Part shown: one piece after another, positions 8,102 to 17,182 of the stretch
Layout: every line of letters starts with the position of its first letter
Numbering within the stretch: position 1 is the first letter of the stretch
Assembly: GCA_026707445.1 (NCBI GenBank)
Contig: JAPOWV010000083.1
Span: 1-64,000, forward strand
Direction: 5' to 3'
From: Gammaproteobacteria bacterium
GTDB lineage: Bacteria; Pseudomonadota; Gammaproteobacteria; Steroidobacterales; Foliamicaceae
Length of the DNA: 64,000 bases
Notes under the pieces: model-generated
The model's input: only the letters and a program-made list of their open reading frames with translations
Told to the model about the DNA's origin: nothing
Databases searched by the model: none
Program-made: the position numbers and the translations under genes

Positions 8102-8986
8102 CTATTGCTCGGGAGCAAGGAAGCCGGCGATTGCCTTGGCTTTGGACGAGTCGTCGCCGGTTACGGTTGCGATGCGACCATCCCGCAACAGGCTCGCTGC
8201 CTTGGCGACTGCGGCGCGCAGTACCGGCAATTCGCTGTCCGGCTTCAGGAGCAGTACGGGGGCCTTGATTTTCGGCATGCGTTCGTAAGCCCGGTACTCG
8301 AATGCCGCGATGTACGGGTCCGCATAGGTGTCGATTGCCTTCAGCACGTCAAGCGCAGCCCGGTGGAGGACCGCCGCTGGCGGCACGGGGCCACTGAGGC
8401 GGTGCTCCGGATCGCGCATGAACCACGGAAAATGCAGCGCCTGGTCGCGAACGAAGTTGAACGCCCATACGAATTGGCGCCCGAACTCGTCCGGTTCAAT
8501 GCGCGGCGCGTAGTTCTCGATGATGGCATTGCGCATGTCGTCCTCGTACTCGATGATGCCGTCGAGTACGACCCGCTGAACCCGATTCGGGTAGGCCGCG
8601 GCGAACTCACAAGCGATCCGCGCTCCGGTATGGGATCCGTACAAGTCCACGCGTTCAATCGCTAGCTCGTCGATCATGCGGCGCATGCTGTCGGCGAAAT
8701 AGGGAATGTCGGGGTGATCGACCCCCGGTGGCGCCGAGTCGCCATTGCCGAGCGTGTCGGGTGCAATCAACGCTGCCCCGCAGCCGGCCTTTCGCAATTC
8801 GACCATAAGGCCTTCCATTGACCACGACGATGCCGGCGAAGGGTGAAGCAGCAAGGTAGCCGGTACAGGTAAATCTGCGTCCCTGGCCGGCGCGTCGAGA
8901 CGCCGCAGATGCACCTGACCCTCGCGCAGTGCGACAAACTGGCGTTCAATGTCGTTCACATGGTCTCCGCTCCGGAGCGTCGTCAT
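8102..8986 (-). CDS. Alpha/beta-hydrolase-fold protein with His at the nucleophile position (second)
   Basis: The 294-residue product has no signal peptide. The fold is recognisable (LLLHPSPASSWSMEGL near 46-60, APDTLGNGDS near 76-84), but the elbow reads GSHTG (117-121), placing His119 at the nucleophile site. The C-terminal end (VTGDDSSKAKAIAGFLA) lacks the usual catalytic His. The protein at 206-1285 shares the xHTGA signature, so this looks like a conserved subfamily feature rather than a chance mutation. ATG 8986 is used; GTG 8959, preceded by GGAGA, is a good alternative. It is convergent with the PQQ protein and divergent from the cupin gene at 9022. Confidence 0.8.
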   Translation of the reverse strand: MTTLRSGDHVNDIERQFVALREGQVHLRRLDAPARDADLPVPATLLLHPSPASSWSMEGLMVELRKAGCGAALIAPDTLGNGDSAPPGVDHPDIPYFADSMRRMIDELAIERVDLYGSHTGARIACEFAAAYPNRVQRVVLDGIIEYEDDMRNAIIENYAPRIEPDEFGRQFVWAFNFVRDQALHFPWFMRDPEHRLSGPVPPAAVLHRAALDVLKAIDTYADPYIAAFEYRAYERMPKIKAPVLLLKPDSELPVLRAAVAKAASLLRDGRIATVTGDDSSKAKAIAGFLAPEQ

Positions 8987-9021
8987 AATATGCCAAACAG
9001 GCGTCCGGGGAAGGGGGAGCC

Positions 9022-9552
9022 ATGAGCGGAACGACTTCGACAAGGAGGGCCCTGATCTCGGCGTCGGGGGCGAGCGCGGCGCTTGCTCTCGTGCTCTCGG
9101 GCCGCAGCGGCAATGCCGCGCAGGCATTTCCCGAAGGTCAGATCCCCTGGGCGAAGCGGTTCTTCAACCTGTACTCCAACGCGGAGGGCGTGGCCGAAAT
9201 GCGCGAGCTGCCATTGGCCGGCCCGGGCGCACAGCCCCCCTATCAACTCATCCGCCACCCCGCCGCCCGGGTGACCGTCGGATCCATCGCGCCCGGTTTC
9301 ATGTACGACTGGCACGTAGCCAACCAACCCAACATCCTGATCCCGATATTCGGCACCCTCGTGGTCGAACTGCGCGACGGAAGCCGTTACGAGTTTGGTC
9401 ACGGAGACGTTCTTTTCGCCGAGGACTGTGTCGGCAGCGGCCACAGGTCGGGCGCGGGTTCCGAAGGTCAATTCGGCGTGTCGGTGCAGCTCGACAAGTC
9501 CCTGTGTCCGGCGCCGGGCGAATCCAATCTGGACCGGCTGCTGCCCGCTTGA
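9022..9552 (+). CDS. Exported cupin-like protein
   Basis: The 176-residue product begins with a Tat-type leader (STRRALISASG at 6-16, then Ala-rich up to about 33). The mature part has a cupin pattern: GSIAPGFMYDWHVANQPN, then IPIFGTLVVELRDGSRYEFGHGD with the turn typical of cupin motif 2, and GHRSG. His residues that could bind metal are present but the full HxH...E...H set is not clear. A ribosome site (GGGGGAG) precedes ATG 9022. The stop overlaps the TTG proposed for the transporter (TTGA, 9549-9552), implying coupled expression. A small-molecule binding or isomerase role in the periplasm is inference. Confidence 0.7.
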   Translation: MSGTTSTRRALISASGASAALALVLSGRSGNAAQAFPEGQIPWAKRFFNLYSNAEGVAEMRELPLAGPGAQPPYQLIRHPAARVTVGSIAPGFMYDWHVANQPNILIPIFGTLVVELRDGSRYEFGHGDVLFAEDCVGSGHRSGAGSEGQFGVSVQLDKSLCPAPGESNLDRLLPA

Positions 9553-10967
9553 ACGTGGCGCAATCCGGAATGCTCAAGACCGGGGCGGGTGACGGCAGCA
9601 CCGCGGAAGGATCGGGCGGGGCGAAGCTTCCACTGCAAACCAGGCTGGGGTGGGGCCTTGGCTCCATGCCGATCACCATCCTGAACCTGTCGTCGAACGT
9701 CCTTTTGTTGCGTTTCATGACCGACTCGCTGGGCGTTGCCGCAGCTACCGCGGCGTTCATCTTTGCCGGCGCGAAAGTCTGGGATGCGGTCAGCGACCCC
9801 CTCATGGGAGCATTCTCGGACCGTATTTCCACGCGGTGGGGCCGGCGTTTGCCGTGGCTGGCGGCCGGCGGCCTGTTGTGCGCCGTCGCAGTTGCGGCGT
9901 TATATACGACTCCCGATATTGGCGGGACGCCCCTGCTGATCTACCTGTCGGCCTTTCTGCTGTTGTTCGCTACTTCGTACACGATGTTCAACATCCCCTA
10001 CATCGCGATGGCGGTGGAACTGACGCCCGACTATCACGAACGCACCCAGCTCATGTCGTTCCGGGTCGTGTTTTCCTCGTTCGGTTCGTTGATCGGCTTG
10101 AGCCTGGGCCCCGCCCTGCTGGCCTGGTGGGGCGCAACCCGGGCAGGTCACGCCAGGATGGCCTGGGTGCTGGCAGGTATCGCGGCGGTGGCGGTGGTGG
10201 TTTGCGTATGGTCGCTTCGTCACGCTCCCCGGACCGTTCAGCAACTGCAACAACCGCCGCTCAAGGAGCAACTGAAGTCGGCCCTCGGGAACGTGCCGTT
10301 CCTTTGGCTCATGGCGTCCAAGCTGGTGTACTTCCTCGTGCTGGCGATCTCCGTTTCCACCACTGCCTACTTTACGAAACACGTCCTTGAGGTCACCGAC
10401 GACGTGCTTGGTCTCTACCTGGGCGTTGTGAGCGTCGCGCTGATCCTCTCTCAACCCGCGTGGCTTTTCGTCGCGCGCCGCCTGGGGAAACGGAACGGCT
10501 ACATGATCGCAGCGGCGCTTTATGGCGCCGCCCATTTTTCCTGGTGGTTTGCCGGGCCTGGCGAGCCCACCAGCCTGATTATCCTGAGATCGGTTCTCAT
10601 CGGCGTTGCAGGAGGCGGAACCTTCCTGCTGACCCAGGCGATGCTGCCCGACGCATTGGAATTCGACTACCTGAAGACGGGCCTGCGTCGCGAGGGAGCG
10701 TTTACGGGGCTCTACGTTCTCGTGGAAAAACTCTCCGGCGCTCTTGGAGTCGCTTTCGTCGGCGTTTTCCTGGGCGCCATGGGATACATTGAAGCGACGG
10801 AAGGCCAACGGGTCGAGCAGACCGAAAGCGCGCTGCTCGGACTTTATCTGTGCATAGCGGTTCTGCCGCTTGTGCTGCAGGCGGTCAGCATCGGTGCAAT
10901 CTCACGCTATAACTTGAGCGAACATGAGCTTGAGCGGTTACGGTCTGTTGCAGGAGCACATGAATAA
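9549..10967 (+). CDS. GPH-family (MelB-like) sugar/glycoside:cation symporter
   Basis: The product is about 472 residues and a multi-pass inner-membrane protein. Early helices carry LGWGLGSMPITILNLSSN and the family signature KVWDAVSDPLMGAFSDR followed by RWGRRLPWL, as in glycoside-pentoside-hexuronide symporters of the major facilitator superfamily. The later conserved loop LPDALEFDYLKTGLRREG is also typical. Candidate starts are TTG 9549 (overlapping the cupin stop), GTG 9555 and ATG 9570; the overlap favours 9549. It would import the compound released by the secreted enzymes of this cluster, probably a glycoside or uronide, but the sequence does not fix the ligand. Confidence 0.85.
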   Translation: MNVAQSGMLKTGAGDGSTAEGSGGAKLPLQTRLGWGLGSMPITILNLSSNVLLLRFMTDSLGVAAATAAFIFAGAKVWDAVSDPLMGAFSDRISTRWGRRLPWLAAGGLLCAVAVAALYTTPDIGGTPLLIYLSAFLLLFATSYTMFNIPYIAMAVELTPDYHERTQLMSFRVVFSSFGSLIGLSLGPALLAWWGATRAGHARMAWVLAGIAAVAVVVCVWSLRHAPRTVQQLQQPPLKEQLKSALGNVPFLWLMASKLVYFLVLAISVSTTAYFTKHVLEVTDDVLGLYLGVVSVALILSQPAWLFVARRLGKRNGYMIAAALYGAAHFSWWFAGPGEPTSLIILRSVLIGVAGGGTFLLTQAMLPDALEFDYLKTGLRREGAFTGLYVLVEKLSGALGVAFVGVFLGAMGYIEATEGQRVEQTESALLGLYLCIAVLPLVLQAVSIGAISRYNLSEHELERLRSVAGAHE

Positions 10968-11793
10968 ACGCCCCCTCAACCCGATAACCGCTGAACACCG
11001 GAACACGTATCGGCGCGACGGTGTGGTTCATCTTCGCCGGCTGTTCGACCGGCAATGGGTCGAGCGGTTAAGGCAGGGCGTGGACCGGCTGTTGGAAGAT
11101 CCGGAGAAATATGGAGTGCCCGGGCCCTCTCACGGCGCGTCGATGGCTTCCGTCTGCTTCATGTGGCGCCAACCGGGGGTGTTTCGGGATTTCGCGTTGG
11201 ACTCACCTGTCGGGGAGGTTGTCGGCCGTGTCATCGGGTCGGACACCATCCGCGTTTATCACGACCACCTTTTCCATAAGCCCCCCGGCTCCACCAAGGT
11301 GATGGTCTGGCACTGTGACGAGACCGCCTGGCCGGTCACGGGCGAGATGGCCCCCAACATCTGGGTTGCGTTGACCCCTGTGGACCGTCACAACGGCCGC
11401 GTGGAATATGTCGCCGGTTTTCATCGGCACTGCGTGGACAACAACCTGCATTTCGGGTTTGCTCCCGCCCAGGCCGACGGGCTCTGCCCCGACTTCGAGA
11501 TGGAACGCGACAATCCGGATTTTCGGTTCCGGTTCGTTTCCTTCGACATGGAACCGGGCGACGCGGTCGTTATTCATCCCTCCACACCTCATTTCTCAAG
11601 GGGGAATTACTCGAGGTCCAGGCCGCGCACCGGATTGGCGGTGCGCGTCTTCGGAGACGACGTACGGTGGTATCCGGCCGCCTACAAGGCCGCCATACCC
11701 GGCGTGGACAGCCTGCCGGAAGGCGAGGCGCCGTCGGGGGAATTCTTCCCGGTCATCTGGCAGCGGGACAACAACACAGAAGTCGCGGAGTAA
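10960..11793 (+). CDS. Phytanoyl-CoA dioxygenase-like Fe(II)/2-oxoglutarate oxygenase
   Basis: The product is 277 residues. The iron-binding HxD is His118-Cys-Asp120 (WHCDETAW), and the distal His is probably His211 in HPSTPHFSRGN, followed by Arg residues expected to bind 2-oxoglutarate. The N-terminal YRRDGVVHLRRLFD is the usual PhyH opening. ATG 10960 has GGAG five bases upstream and overlaps the transporter stop (10965-10967), so the genes are coupled. PhyH family members hydroxylate lipids and natural products or modify small ligands; here it probably oxidises the imported compound. Confidence 0.87.
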   Translation: MNKRPLNPITAEHRNTYRRDGVVHLRRLFDRQWVERLRQGVDRLLEDPEKYGVPGPSHGASMASVCFMWRQPGVFRDFALDSPVGEVVGRVIGSDTIRVYHDHLFHKPPGSTKVMVWHCDETAWPVTGEMAPNIWVALTPVDRHNGRVEYVAGFHRHCVDNNLHFGFAPAQADGLCPDFEMERDNPDFRFRFVSFDMEPGDAVVIHPSTPHFSRGNYSRSRPRTGLAVRVFGDDVRWYPAAYKAAIPGVDSLPEGEAPSGEFFPVIWQRDNNTEVAE

Positions 11794-11880
11794 CAGCAAA
11801 CTGATTCTCCACCCGGCGCTAATTTGCCGGAACCGTGTAATACTAGGAATCATGGGATGGAGAATCGCGAGGAGATCGCC

Positions 11881-14238
11881 ATGTTCAAGATGCGAAATCA
11901 CATAGGGCTATTCGCGCTTTGCGCAGTCGTAACAGCGAGTCTGCTCTTGCCCGAATCCAGGGGCCTCGCTCAGGGGGTGGCCCTTGAGGAGATCGTGGTC
12001 ACGGCGCGAAAACGCGAGGAGGCCCTGACGGACATCCCGTTTGCGGTTTCGGCGTTTTCCGAGGAGGAGCTGAACGCGGCCAACCTCAAGAATTTCGTCG
12101 ACGTGCAGCTGTTCACTCCAGGCCTGACATACCAACAGGCCACCGCCAACCGCGCGGACCGGGGCGTGCCGAACATCGTCATCCGCGGGCTGAACATCAA
12201 TGCATTCTCGGGTTCGTCGGTCGCGGCGCTGTTTTTCGTCGATGGCGCGCCCGTGCTCGGTGGCGAGGTCGGCAGCTTCGTGGATGTCATTCGCGTGGAA
12301 GTGCTGCGGGGACCCCAGACGGCCTACTTCGGACGCAACACCTTCTCCGGCGCCGTCAACCTGGTGACCAAGGACCCCGGCGAGGAATTCGGCGGCTCGG
12401 TGGGGCTGGATCTCGATCGTTTCGGCTCCGCGGACCTGCAATTCTCCGTTGAAGGGCCCATTATTGCGGACCGCTTGAGCGCTCGCCTCAGCGTCAGGAA
12501 CAACAAGAAGGGCGGTCACTACAAGAACAACCGTAACGGCGCGCGCGAAATCGGCGACGAGGAAACCCGGTCGCTGGTCGCAACCATCCTGGCCACGCCC
12601 ACCGACTCGCTTCGGTTCAAGCTGCGCCTCGAAGATATCGAGATCGACGACGGCCCCCAGCCCTCGTTCCGTTTTCCGAGCAGTTTCGCGAACTGCGATC
12701 CGGACGGTAACGGATCCATGACCTATCGTTGCGGGCTGCCGCCGGATGTGAGCGTCGCCGAGGCCATGGTGGGCCACAACGATGCGTTCGCTCCCGGCTA
12801 CCTGGCTCGCGGCGATTACATTCAGGACGTGGTCGCGGCCTATTCGCTGTATTCCGATTCCTCGCCGAGGCAGATCGACGGCGAGGGCGTGTTCATCGAG
12901 AAAATGGGGCTGGCCAAGCGCGTTTCGGGCGCGACTTTCTCGGCCGCCGCGGATTTGCCCGGCGGTATGAGCCTTGACTGGATCAGCGGCTTCAACGAGA
13001 CGAAGTCCATGATCGTCAGCGACGAGAACACGCTTCCCAGGGCGCCTTTTTCTCCGATCGCCGACACCTTCCTGGTGGAGCGGTGGTCGAAGAACTCCTC
13101 GCACGAGGCGCGGCTTTCCTCGCCGGGCGAGGGGCGCTTGCGCTGGACTGCCGGCGCCAACTACGTCAACAGCGAAGACGTGTCTTCCTGCGTGGCCGGG
13201 TTTTTCTTTGCGCCACGCGGGTTTACCTGCCGGCCGATACTCGAGAGCTCGACGACGGGCGCCTTCGGAGGCGTTTACTACGACGTCACCGAGAAGTTGA
13301 CGGTCAGCGCCGAAACGCGGTATCAGAGTGATGAGGTGAAGGTGGAGTCCGGGGGGCTTGAGGCGGAATTCAATGATGTGGGCGGCCGGGTGACGGTGGA
13401 ATACCGGACCGTCGACGATCTCATGGTTTTCGCCAACTTTGCGCGCGGGTTCCGCCCCGGCACGTTCAACTCCATCGTGGTCACGCTCTCCCCCACCGAA
13501 GCGGCCAGCCTGCAGCGGAACTCCGGTGCGCAACTCGACGTCGAACCGGAAACGCTGGACCAGTTCGAGGTGGGCGTGAAGGGCACGCTGCTGGACGGAC
13601 GGCTGCAGGGATCGCTGATCGGCTATTGGGGAGAGATCAAGGACCAGCAGGTCCAGCAGGTAGGTTTCTTTACCGACGACGAGACCGGGCTTCTGTCAGG
13701 TGTCGGGATTCTCTCCAATGTCGGCCTGCTCGACATGAACGGCATGGAGATTGAGGCCCGCTTTCAACTCACGGAGCATTGGCTGCTTACCGGCGCCTTC
13801 GCCCGCAACAGCACCGAGTTTGTGAAAGGCATCTGCAACCCGTGCGTCAGCAATGGCGCCACGGCGAACAACACGGACCACCTGGGCAACCAGACGCAAC
13901 AGACGCCGGAGTTCAGCGGTTCGGCCACGGCCACCTACACGCGGCCGGTGTTCGGGGGCCGCATGGACGGGTTCGTGCGCGGCGAGTATGTGTATGAATC
14001 CACCAAGTACGCTACCGAAGCGAACGTGTTCGAGACCGGCGACCGGAACCTCGTGAACCTGCGCCTCGGGGTAGAGGCCGAGAGCTACCGGGTGGAGGCC
14101 TATGTCACCAACCTGTTGGACGACGATGCCTACCTCTACGTGGCGCTCAATACCGATCTGGACACTTTCACGCGCGCCTTCGTGTCGGCGCTCCCGCACA
14201 AGCGCGCCTTCGGCGTCAGGGGCACTTACCGGTTCTGA
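11881..14238 (+). CDS. TonB-dependent outer-membrane receptor
   Basis: The 785-residue product has a signal peptide (FALCAVVTASLLL, cleavage near GLAQ), a TonB-box-like start (ALEEIVVTARKREE), a plug domain (ADRGVPNIVIRGLNI; VEVLRGPQTAYFGRNTFSG) and a 22-stranded barrel ending in Phe (GTYRF). The TARKREE plug class is common in proteobacteria that import terpenoid, aromatic or siderophore-like ligands. GAGGAG lies upstream of ATG 11881; a longer frame from 11824 has no better ribosome site. It follows the dioxygenase gene by 87 bp, and probably imports the substrate handled by the upstream cluster. It is convergent with the ABC-2 exporter. Confidence 0.9.
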   Translation: MFKMRNHIGLFALCAVVTASLLLPESRGLAQGVALEEIVVTARKREEALTDIPFAVSAFSEEELNAANLKNFVDVQLFTPGLTYQQATANRADRGVPNIVIRGLNINAFSGSSVAALFFVDGAPVLGGEVGSFVDVIRVEVLRGPQTAYFGRNTFSGAVNLVTKDPGEEFGGSVGLDLDRFGSADLQFSVEGPIIADRLSARLSVRNNKKGGHYKNNRNGAREIGDEETRSLVATILATPTDSLRFKLRLEDIEIDDGPQPSFRFPSSFANCDPDGNGSMTYRCGLPPDVSVAEAMVGHNDAFAPGYLARGDYIQDVVAAYSLYSDSSPRQIDGEGVFIEKMGLAKRVSGATFSAAADLPGGMSLDWISGFNETKSMIVSDENTLPRAPFSPIADTFLVERWSKNSSHEARLSSPGEGRLRWTAGANYVNSEDVSSCVAGFFFAPRGFTCRPILESSTTGAFGGVYYDVTEKLTVSAETRYQSDEVKVESGGLEAEFNDVGGRVTVEYRTVDDLMVFANFARGFRPGTFNSIVVTLSPTEAASLQRNSGAQLDVEPETLDQFEVGVKGTLLDGRLQGSLIGYWGEIKDQQVQQVGFFTDDETGLLSGVGILSNVGLLDMNGMEIEARFQLTEHWLLTGAFARNSTEFVKGICNPCVSNGATANNTDHLGNQTQQTPEFSGSATATYTRPVFGGRMDGFVRGEYVYESTKYATEANVFETGDRNLVNLRLGVEAESYRVEAYVTNLLDDDAYLYVALNTDLDTFTRAFVSALPHKRAFGVRGTYRF

Positions 14239-14245
14239 TAATCGG

Positions 14246-15724
14246 TCAGGAGGTGGCGACCTGGTAGCGGCGTAGCCTCAGGAAGGGAATCAGGATCGCG
14301 CCGGTAAGCAATACCAGCATTCCCAACAAAGACGGAACGAGGCGCATCAGCACCGTGGCAAACGGTTCTTCGCGATACTCGAAGGCCGGGAGCTGGTCGT
14401 AGTCCTGCGGCCTCAGCGGGGCGCGCTGAAGAAATTTCACCGTGAAGAACTCGCTCCATTCCACGCGAAAATCGTAGGCCTGGTTGAGAAAGTGCTCGTA
14501 CCGGTCCGCACTGGTGCCGGAAATCTCGTTCAACGCAAGCTGCATCATGATCGCGGGCGATATGAACTGGAACCTTTGCACCAGGCTCTCCTGGAGGTTC
14601 AGTTGCGACTGGAATTCGTCGTACAGCGGCCGAACGGCTTTCTCTATCGCGTTGCGGTTGGCCATCGCCACGGTCAGGAAATCCATCGCCCTCTCGTCGC
14701 CCTCGGGCACGAACTCGAGATGGTCGTAGTAGTACTCGCTGAGCCGGGCCATGTAGGTACTCTCGGCTTCCGTCTGCGCCTGCCGCGCGGCGGTGGTCAG
14801 TTCCATGCGCGACGGCGCCGGATACAGGGTGGTCGCGAGCAGGCTGACCAGCGTGGGCACGACCACGACGAGCGCCAGCCAGGTGCCGGCAAGCGCAATG
14901 CCGTTCGCGGCCGAGTTCTTGCCGTATACGTTGACCAGGACCGACATGGCGAACCAGAAAAGCGCATACAGCAGCGTCGCCGCCATCCATAGCCCGAAGC
15001 GGGCCCAGGTATCGGCCAGGTCCAGGTTGGTGCCCACCGCGAGCAGCGCAACGATGCCCAGCACCAGAACGCCTGCAAGCAGTACTCCGGCGCGCGCAAT
15101 GATCTTCGAGGCCATCAGCTCCCTGAGGGATATCGGATGGGCCAGGATCATCGCCAGCGTGCCCCTTTCCTTCTCGCTGGAAAGCAGGTCGTAGCTGATA
15201 GCAAGAATGAATATCGGCAGCAGGAAAATAACGACAAACGCGATATCGAACGAGCCCGTCATGAGATTGACCGGGTTCTCAAGTTCGTTGTCCTTGGTGA
15301 TGTACATCGTGGGGTTCATCGACACCGGAACGTAACTGAGCTGAATGTCGCTCTGACCGATGGAAAAGGGCGCCAGCCCGGTCGGCGGCATTCTCAGGTA
15401 CTTCGCGGTCGTGGACCCGACAACGCCGGCATTGGTGCCTTGCGGAGGGCCTGCACCCGGGGCATGCTGCGCCGAAGCGAACTGGTATTCACCGCCTTCC
15501 GCCGCCACCTGCGCCTGATATTGCTCGGTGTCCGCCCGCATCTTGCCCCGTCGTCCGTCCTCAAAGGCGATGGCCGCATTCGCGCCTTCGACCTGGCGGT
15601 CGATGGAGCGCTGTCCCGACCAGGCGGCGAACGCAACCGCCCCCGCCACCATCAGCAGCAATGCGCGGAAGGCGCCGGATCGAAAGAGTTGCCTTGCCTC
15701 GTGTGAAATGATGATGCGTTTCAT
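14246..15724 (-). CDS. ABC-2 type permease, DUF3526-like (second subunit)
   Basis: The product is 492 residues: one N-terminal membrane segment (FRALLLMVAGAVAFAAW, about 18-35), a long extracytoplasmic region, then a block of five or more helices (FDIAFVVIFLLPIFILAISYD onward) interrupted by the segment with YYYDHLEFVPEGDERAMDF, and a last helix near the C terminus. The segment SSEKERGTLAMILAHP is the ABC-2 coupling motif. ATG 15724 overlaps the preceding stop by one base (TGATG) with GGAGGAAG upstream. It forms an exporter with the two genes before it. Related trios often lie next to TonB receptors; the cargo is unknown. Confidence 0.82.
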   Translation of the reverse strand: MKRIIISHEARQLFRSGAFRALLLMVAGAVAFAAWSGQRSIDRQVEGANAAIAFEDGRRGKMRADTEQYQAQVAAEGGEYQFASAQHAPGAGPPQGTNAGVVGSTTAKYLRMPPTGLAPFSIGQSDIQLSYVPVSMNPTMYITKDNELENPVNLMTGSFDIAFVVIFLLPIFILAISYDLLSSEKERGTLAMILAHPISLRELMASKIIARAGVLLAGVLVLGIVALLAVGTNLDLADTWARFGLWMAATLLYALFWFAMSVLVNVYGKNSAANGIALAGTWLALVVVVPTLVSLLATTLYPAPSRMELTTAARQAQTEAESTYMARLSEYYYDHLEFVPEGDERAMDFLTVAMANRNAIEKAVRPLYDEFQSQLNLQESLVQRFQFISPAIMMQLALNEISGTSADRYEHFLNQAYDFRVEWSEFFTVKFLQRAPLRPQDYDQLPAFEYREEPFATVLMRLVPSLLGMLVLLTGAILIPFLRLRRYQVATS

Positions 15725-17166
15725 CAGTCTTCCTCCACCTTGAGGCGCTGCACGGACCAAAGCGCCAGTCCGAGCGCTGCCGCCAGCCAAAGCATGAGCG
15801 CAATGAAATTGCCGGCGTGCTCGGCCAGCGTCGCCTGAAGCCCCCGCGAATCAAACCTGAACGGGGGCACCATGGCGAATATCGCTTCATCCGCAATCAG
15901 GACGTTGCCGCCACCGTAACCGGTATTCAGGCTGGCTGCGGCTTCGCCCAGGTAGTTGTTTACCTTGAGCACCATGTCCCGGCGGTACGCTTCCGCGGCA
16001 TCCGCAAAATTGACATGACGGATAAGGTCGGTGCCCGCCAGCGCCATGGAGAGCGAGCGTAGCGGCAGCGTTGGCGCCACGATTCCGATCCGGTCCTGCA
16101 AGCGCCGCTGGTTGGTGTACGAATCGCGCAATTGGCCGTAATGTTGTTCAAATACGGGGAAATCGTATTCCTCGAATTTCTGCAGGCGCAGCGCCCCCAC
16201 GTAAACCGGAAGTTCGGCAATGGACTCCGCTCCGTACTCGGCGAATATTTCCCTGGATTCCTGCTCGAACCGTACAAACGGTGGCACGCCATCGAATCCG
16301 CGCATCTGGTGCGAGCGCATGTCCGCCATCCATTTTCCGAAAGCCGGAGTGGGATGAATCGCCTTGGAGATTTCAACCGCGGCCTTGGGCGCCAGGAACC
16401 CTGCAAACGCCCAGAACCCGATCAGGACCATGAGCGCGGTGCGCGCGTTCTTCGCCCAGGCCGATACGGCCAACGTAAGAAACAGGAAGATGCCCCCATA
16501 GAGCACGTAGGAGAGCGCCATCAGCGTTGCCCGCGCGCCTAGCGACTCGCTTTCCGTTGACGGGCCGGTGAGCGACAACGCCAAGCCTCCCGCCAACACG
16601 CACAGGCCGACAATCAGAAGGACCACGCCGCCGATCCCGAGCGCCTTGCCCCAAAGCAACTGCCGGTTGCTGACCCCCATGCTGAGGACCTGGCGCAGCG
16701 TGCCGCTCTCGCGCTCTCCCGAAAATGCCGTAAACCCGAGAAAGATGATCAGAAGCGGCATCAGCAACTGCAGGATCATGGCGCCGCTCAAGTCCCCGAA
16801 GCGTCCGATCGAACTCTGGTCGGTCGCTGGCCGACCGATGGCGAAATTCTGCTTGTGCGCCTCCATGAACAGGGCGGTGCCGGCGTAGTTGTTTATGCCG
16901 TTGTCGAAGAACGCCAGCGGGCCCGCCGGCTTGAAGGCATAGTTTCCGTAGTGCGCTCCGGCATGCGGGTTCTTGTCGCCCTGATTGAGCCACTGGGCGT
17001 TGGTCTGGTCCTGCGACATCCGTTGGATGTCCATATAGGCGCTGTATTTCTGGTAACCGGCGGCCAGCGCCGTCAGCAACAACAGGGCCATGATGCCGGC
17101 GGTCCATTTGAACCGCCCGTCCCGCACGATCTCGGAGAATTCCTTGCGTGCAATGGAAGCGATCAT
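15724..17166 (-). CDS. ABC-2 type permease, DUF3526-like (first subunit)
   Basis: The product is 480 residues. It shares the architecture of its downstream neighbour: N-terminal helix (GIMALLLLTALAAGY, about 24-38), a large extracytoplasmic loop, the coupling segment FSGERESGTLRQVLSMG followed by several helices, a second soluble stretch (IHPTPAFGKWMADMRSHQ) and a C-terminal helix (IALMLWLAAALGLALW). The two permeases are probably ancient duplicates forming a heterodimer. It lies 16 bp after the ATPase gene and overlaps the next gene by one base. Confidence 0.82.
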   Translation of the reverse strand: MIASIARKEFSEIVRDGRFKWTAGIMALLLLTALAAGYQKYSAYMDIQRMSQDQTNAQWLNQGDKNPHAGAHYGNYAFKPAGPLAFFDNGINNYAGTALFMEAHKQNFAIGRPATDQSSIGRFGDLSGAMILQLLMPLLIIFLGFTAFSGERESGTLRQVLSMGVSNRQLLWGKALGIGGVVLLIVGLCVLAGGLALSLTGPSTESESLGARATLMALSYVLYGGIFLFLTLAVSAWAKNARTALMVLIGFWAFAGFLAPKAAVEISKAIHPTPAFGKWMADMRSHQMRGFDGVPPFVRFEQESREIFAEYGAESIAELPVYVGALRLQKFEEYDFPVFEQHYGQLRDSYTNQRRLQDRIGIVAPTLPLRSLSMALAGTDLIRHVNFADAAEAYRRDMVLKVNNYLGEAAASLNTGYGGGNVLIADEAIFAMVPPFRFDSRGLQATLAEHAGNFIALMLWLAAALGLALWSVQRLKVEED

Positions 17167-17182
17167 AAGCTTTACCTCTTGG

